Of a stretch of 8,457 nucleotides of DNA, positions 5,473 to 8,457 are shown one piece after another. Position numbers and translations under genes: made by a program. This DNA comes from DATKMG01 sp035541995 (GTDB taxonomy: Bacteria > Acidobacteriota > Terriglobia > Versatilivoradales > Versatilivoraceae). The stretch lies in contig DATKMG010000556.1 in assembly GCA_035541995.1 (NCBI GenBank), forward strand, positions 1-8,457. Direction: 5' to 3'. The notes under the pieces were generated by a model. The model had not been told where the DNA came from and did no database searches. It saw nothing but the letters and a program-made list of their open reading frames with translations. Every line of letters begins with the position of its first letter. The first letter of the stretch is position 1.

Positions 5473-6900
5473 ATGAAACTAAGATCACAAACTTCAGCAG
5501 TGGCAGTGTACGCTATAGCGCTTTTTGTCCTGACCTTGTCTTTAGTCGCTTTTGCCCGTGCCGAGGAGCAGTCATCCGAGTGCTTAAACTGCCACCGCGA
5601 CCGAAATGTCAATTCGCGTGAAGGAATTCTTTCATCCCAGCTATTCTGCTACAATTGCCACCAAGACCCCACTTCTTACGAAGGCTTTCGCGCCGCCAAA
5701 GCCCCACGCCAGGTAAAACCCGAGTATTTTCAAAAGTCCGCTCACAAATTCGTGGCATGTGTCCAATGCCACACCGATGTGGCGCGGTCGCCTCATCGTT
5801 CGTTATCCGGTGTACAGTGCATCAGTTGCCATCGAGAAAATTATGGTTCTCCGGGGACGCATGCTGAACACTTGCGTTTACGATGTGAAGCCTGTCATAC
5901 GGACTCACCATTCGTTACGCTCGACATTGCCAAGAACGAGGTGAAACTCTCGCACACAAATGAGAAGCTCGTTCCGATCACTTTGGCGGAACATAAAGTG
6001 ACTGATGTGACTAAGCAGGAATTCTGTACAAAATGCCACACTCCCAACAATCTTGTCGGCGCTCCGGCAATGGTTTTACCTTCCAAGAGTTTTGTTTGCA
6101 TCGTTTGTCACTACTCCCCCTTGAAAATGGGAAACCCCGTGTTTTTGATAGCCGTCTGCATAGCACTGATTGGTATGGTTGCGACTCTCAATTTTTGGTT
6201 TAAGGGCCGGGTGCAGGATGAGGCGTCCTCGGTTCACAAAAAGCTTCAATTGGGTTCAGAGGTCGTTTGGAGCAAGATCTTTTCAAAGGAAGCTTTCTCC
6301 ATAGTAAGAACCGTCTTTTTCGATATCCTCTTACAGCGCAGGGTCCTGGCCAACGGGGTGAGCCGTTGGTTCATCCATTCACTGATTTATTACTCTTTTT
6401 TGGCTCGCTTTTCGCTCAGCTTCTTCACACTTCTACTTCAAAAACTCTCTCCAGAAGGTGAATGGACACTGACGTTAATAAATAAGGATAGCTCCTTTGT
6501 CGCGATGCTCAATGATCTGCTGGGGGTCTTTATTCTCGCCGGTGTTATCTGGGCAATGGTCCGGCGCTACATTACCAAACCCGACTATATCGTTACAGAG
6601 GAGCAAGATACCATTGCGCTTGTGATCATTGGACTTGTCACATTCTCGGGCTTTGTCTTAGAGGGGATAAGGCTCCTTATAGTGCAAATGCCACAACAGA
6701 TTGCCTTTTCCGCCTTTGCAGGCTATTTCTTGTCTAGGCTATTTTCCGCGGTGAACCTGGACTGGCAGACAATTTACGGCTACAACTGGTATGTACACGC
6801 CCTGCTGTGGGCCCTGTTTATCGCTTACTTGCCCTTTGGGAAACTTAAACACATTTTCACCACCCCTGTCACCCTTCTGCTTAATTACAAAAGGACATAG
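5473..6900 (+). CDS. Heptaheme cytochrome c fused to a NarI/DsrM-like membrane cytochrome b
   Basis: A signal peptide (residues 1-30, likely cleaved after ARA) leads into an exported domain with seven CxxCH motifs (first cysteines at 37, 59, 96, 116, 138, 185 and 209). A hydrophobic helix at ~222-241 then enters the membrane. The rest matches the NarI/HdrE/DsrM type of cytochrome b: LQRRVLANGVSRWFIHSLIYYSF with H302, several further helices (~300-325, 345-363, 380-404, 410-425, 437-453), and WYVHALLWALF...GKLKH with H442 and H460 as probable heme b ligands. Stand-alone NarI/DsrM proteins are about 220-340 residues, so at 475 this is a fusion. It lies 21 bases before the HdrD-like gene, its expected cytoplasmic partner. 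The pair would link periplasmic hemes, quinone and cytoplasmic Fe-S clusters. The ribosome site before ATG 5473 is weak. Confidence 0.87.
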   Translation: MKLRSQTSAVAVYAIALFVLTLSLVAFARAEEQSSECLNCHRDRNVNSREGILSSQLFCYNCHQDPTSYEGFRAAKAPRQVKPEYFQKSAHKFVACVQCHTDVARSPHRSLSGVQCISCHRENYGSPGTHAEHLRLRCEACHTDSPFVTLDIAKNEVKLSHTNEKLVPITLAEHKVTDVTKQEFCTKCHTPNNLVGAPAMVLPSKSFVCIVCHYSPLKMGNPVFLIAVCIALIGMVATLNFWFKGRVQDEASSVHKKLQLGSEVVWSKIFSKEAFSIVRTVFFDILLQRRVLANGVSRWFIHSLIYYSFLARFSLSFFTLLLQKLSPEGEWTLTLINKDSSFVAMLNDLLGVFILAGVIWAMVRRYITKPDYIVTEEQDTIALVIIGLVTFSGFVLEGIRLLIVQMPQQIAFSAFAGYFLSRLFSAVNLDWQTIYGYNWYVHALLWALFIAYLPFGKLKHIFTTPVTLLLNYKRT

Positions 6901-6921
6901 ACGGAAAGAAAGAAACATAGC

Positions 6922-8256
6922 ATGGCAGAAACAACACCCACCGAAGAAACTCCTGAGAACCAAATTCTACCGGCTCGTACGATCCCGTTGGACAGACTGG
7001 AGATGAGACGCTTGGTCCAGTTGGATGGATGTACCAGCTGTGGGGAGTGTTTGAGTTGGTGCCCGGTATACGACCAGGATGCTCGACAAGATGTTCTCCC
7101 CCGACGTAAGATAATGGATTTCCTCCGCATCGCCAGAAGTCAGCAGAGTTTTCTCAATGTCATACTCAAAAGCGAAAGGATGCCTGACCCGGCAAGGTGG
7201 TTATTACAAAAGATATTCCGCCGGCAGGAGATTAGCGAGGACGAGGTGCGGAGTTTCGCTCTTAATTTGTATGAATGTTCGACTTGTGGTCAATGCCAGG
7301 TAGTCTGTCCCGCAAACATTGACACGGTCAATCTTTGGGAAAACATGCGCGAACTGATGGTTTCAGTAGGCTACGGTCCCTTGGAACAGCAAAAGACACT
7401 AGCGAAGAGTGTAAAGTCCTACGATAACCCCTGGCAGCAGCCTCGTCAGGGACGAGTGAAATGGGCACGGCGCGCTAGAAAGGAAGAACTTATAGCCGAG
7501 TTGCCGCCTGAAATAAAAAAAACAAAGAGCAAAATTCTTCTGTTTTTAGGTTGTACGGCCGTTTATGACTTAAACATTAGCCAGATTGCTATCGATACCG
7601 TCAACGTATTCAGGATCCTTGGAATTGACTACGGGTGCTTGGGAGAGCACGAGAAATGTTGTGGGAGCGTTCTTTTAAGGATGGGCGATCCGGAGTACGA
7701 GCGGATTGCCTCAGACAACATCAAGCTTTTGAATGATCTTTCCATCGAAACCTTGGTAACCTCATGTTCAGGATGCTTCAAAACGATCAAAGAGGATTAC
7801 CCCAAAGTGGGAAGACTGAATTTTGAAGTATTGCACACCGTTGAATTCCTGCATCGGCTGATCGAGCAAAAGAAGCTAAGATTCGAAGTTCCAGTTGAAA
7901 AAGTAATTACCTACCACGACCCTTGCCATTTGGGCAGAGCATCAGGGATTCTTGATGAACCCAGAGCGGTCATTCAAGCGATTCCTGGCCTGGAACTCGT
8001 GGAAATGCCCAGACATGGACGATATTCTCGCTGTTGCGGTGCCGGAGGTGGTGTCAAGGCAGGATTCCCGGACTTGCAAAACAAGATGGCCCAAGCAAGA
8101 ATCAGGGAAGCCGAACAGACAGGGGCCGAAGAGCTGGTTAGCGCCTGTCCTTTTTGCTACGCCGGTCTTCAGGTGGGCATTGGCGCTTTGAACTCACCCC
8201 TGGTAATGACTGATATGATGCATTTGGTGAGAAGCGCTTTGAAAGATGATAAATAA
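6922..8256 (+). CDS. HdrD/DsrK-like iron-sulfur protein with two CCG domains
   Basis: The 444-residue cytoplasmic protein has an N-terminal dicluster ferredoxin domain (C37-C40-C43-C47P and C119-C122-C125-C129P), each motif binding one [4Fe-4S] cluster. Two CCG (cysteine-rich) domains follow: C211, C246-C247, C282-x-x-C285, and C335 (HDPCHLGR), C371-C372 (RCCGAGGG), C409-x-x-C412. Spacings agree with the family pattern of about 31-39 residues between blocks, and both CCG motifs are complete. In HdrB/HdrD these hold the noncubane clusters that reduce a heterodisulfide; in DsrK and TmcB relatives the substrate differs or the protein is an electron relay. There is no membrane segment, so it should dock to the membrane cytochrome b encoded just upstream. 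It also resembles LutA/GlpC-type proteins, but the fused NarI-type partner favours an Hdr/Dsr/Tmc-like complex. The substrate is not known. Confidence 0.88.
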   Translation: MAETTPTEETPENQILPARTIPLDRLEMRRLVQLDGCTSCGECLSWCPVYDQDARQDVLPRRKIMDFLRIARSQQSFLNVILKSERMPDPARWLLQKIFRRQEISEDEVRSFALNLYECSTCGQCQVVCPANIDTVNLWENMRELMVSVGYGPLEQQKTLAKSVKSYDNPWQQPRQGRVKWARRARKEELIAELPPEIKKTKSKILLFLGCTAVYDLNISQIAIDTVNVFRILGIDYGCLGEHEKCCGSVLLRMGDPEYERIASDNIKLLNDLSIETLVTSCSGCFKTIKEDYPKVGRLNFEVLHTVEFLHRLIEQKKLRFEVPVEKVITYHDPCHLGRASGILDEPRAVIQAIPGLELVEMPRHGRYSRCCGAGGGVKAGFPDLQNKMAQARIREAEQTGAEELVSACPFCYAGLQVGIGALNSPLVMTDMMHLVRSALKDDK

Positions 8257-8297
8257 CTTTTCGGGAAAGCAGTGGCACCAGGGACTCCAGCGTAAGG

Positions 8298-8457
8298 ATG
8301 AAGAGTACTTACAGTTATCGGAAATTTGTCTACTGGCTTGAAGAGCCCGTCTTTGAGGCTTTGAAAGCTGAAATCGCAGCCACAGGGGGCCCCATAAAAG
8401 AAGCTAAGAACGCTGTTTGTGCTCCTCTGTCGAAGCGTGTGGAGCTGGGATATGTTC
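8298..8457 (+). CDS. Partial unrecognised protein, N-terminus only
   Basis: An open frame begins at ATG 8298 and runs to the window edge without a stop, giving 53 residues. An in-frame TAA at 8250-8252 with no usable start codon between it and 8298 fixes this as the only start. The peptide is soluble in character, with MKSTYSYRKFVYWLEEPVFE followed by an alanine-rich stretch; there is no signal peptide and only one cysteine. I do not recognise the family. It begins 41 bases after the HdrD-like gene on the same strand with no terminator between, so it may belong to the same transcript. No ribosome site is clear: the only purine-rich stretch, GTAAGG, abuts the ATG. Codon use looks like that of its neighbours. 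Confidence 0.5.
   Translation, partial: MKSTYSYRKFVYWLEEPVFEALKAEIAATGGPIKEAKNAVCAPLSKRVELGYV

Noticed and set aside
8257..8297. Transcription terminator after the HdrD-like gene
   Set aside because: There is no stable stem followed by a T-run in the 41-base gap, so no terminator is annotated.
1..8457. CRISPR array, tRNA, rRNA, phage or toxin-antitoxin features
   Set aside because: No regularly spaced repeats, no cloverleaf-forming tRNA sequence, no rRNA-like stretch and no short coupled gene pair were seen.

Overview
The window looks like a chromosomal accessory region from an anaerobic, cytochrome-rich bacterium. The gene families (AOR-like protein, HdrD-like CCG protein, NarI/DsrM-type cytochrome b, multiheme c cytochromes) and the moderate base composition suggest a sulfate-reducing or syntrophic Desulfobacterota-type lineage. 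This is inferred from gene content only; no ribosomal or other marker gene is present.

Layout. Positions ~16-339 hold a collapsed IS3-family insertion sequence: the first ~18 codons of OrfA are joined in frame to the last part of OrfB, between imperfect terminal inverted repeats. The right end of this relic supplies a TTGACA box which, with TATAAA just outside the element, forms a near-consensus promoter pointing at the genes downstream. A ~250-base leader follows, with a perfect 14-bp palindrome near the predicted transcript start. From 602 every gene is on the + strand: a two-cluster ferredoxin-like protein (602-973); a short AOR-family protein whose iron-sulfur ligands are almost all replaced (985-2304); a BPL_N-type class I glutamine-amidotransferase-like protein with an intact Cys/His/Glu set (2383-3714); a membrane-anchored hexaheme cytochrome c (3806-4711); a four-helix FdnI-like cytochrome b (4713-5438); a heptaheme cytochrome c fused to a NarI/DsrM-like cytochrome b (5473-6900); an HdrD-like protein with two [4Fe-4S] motifs and two complete CCG domains (6922-8256); and the start of an unrecognised gene running off the edge (8298-8457).

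How the genes may work together (inference). The last four complete genes look like a transmembrane electron conduit. Thirteen c-type hemes lie outside the membrane, two cytochrome b modules could exchange electrons with quinone, and a cytoplasmic HdrD-like protein sits on the inner face, as in HdrDE, DsrMK and Tmc-type complexes. The ferredoxin-like protein would be a cytoplasmic electron carrier or a subunit of the AOR-like protein. The AOR-like protein keeps the N-terminal fold motifs but has Thr, Thr and His where three cluster cysteines are expected, and it lacks a large part of domains 2 and 3. It is therefore unlikely to be an ordinary tungsten aldehyde oxidoreductase. Together with the amidotransferase-like gene this makes an unusual set that I cannot match to a named system.
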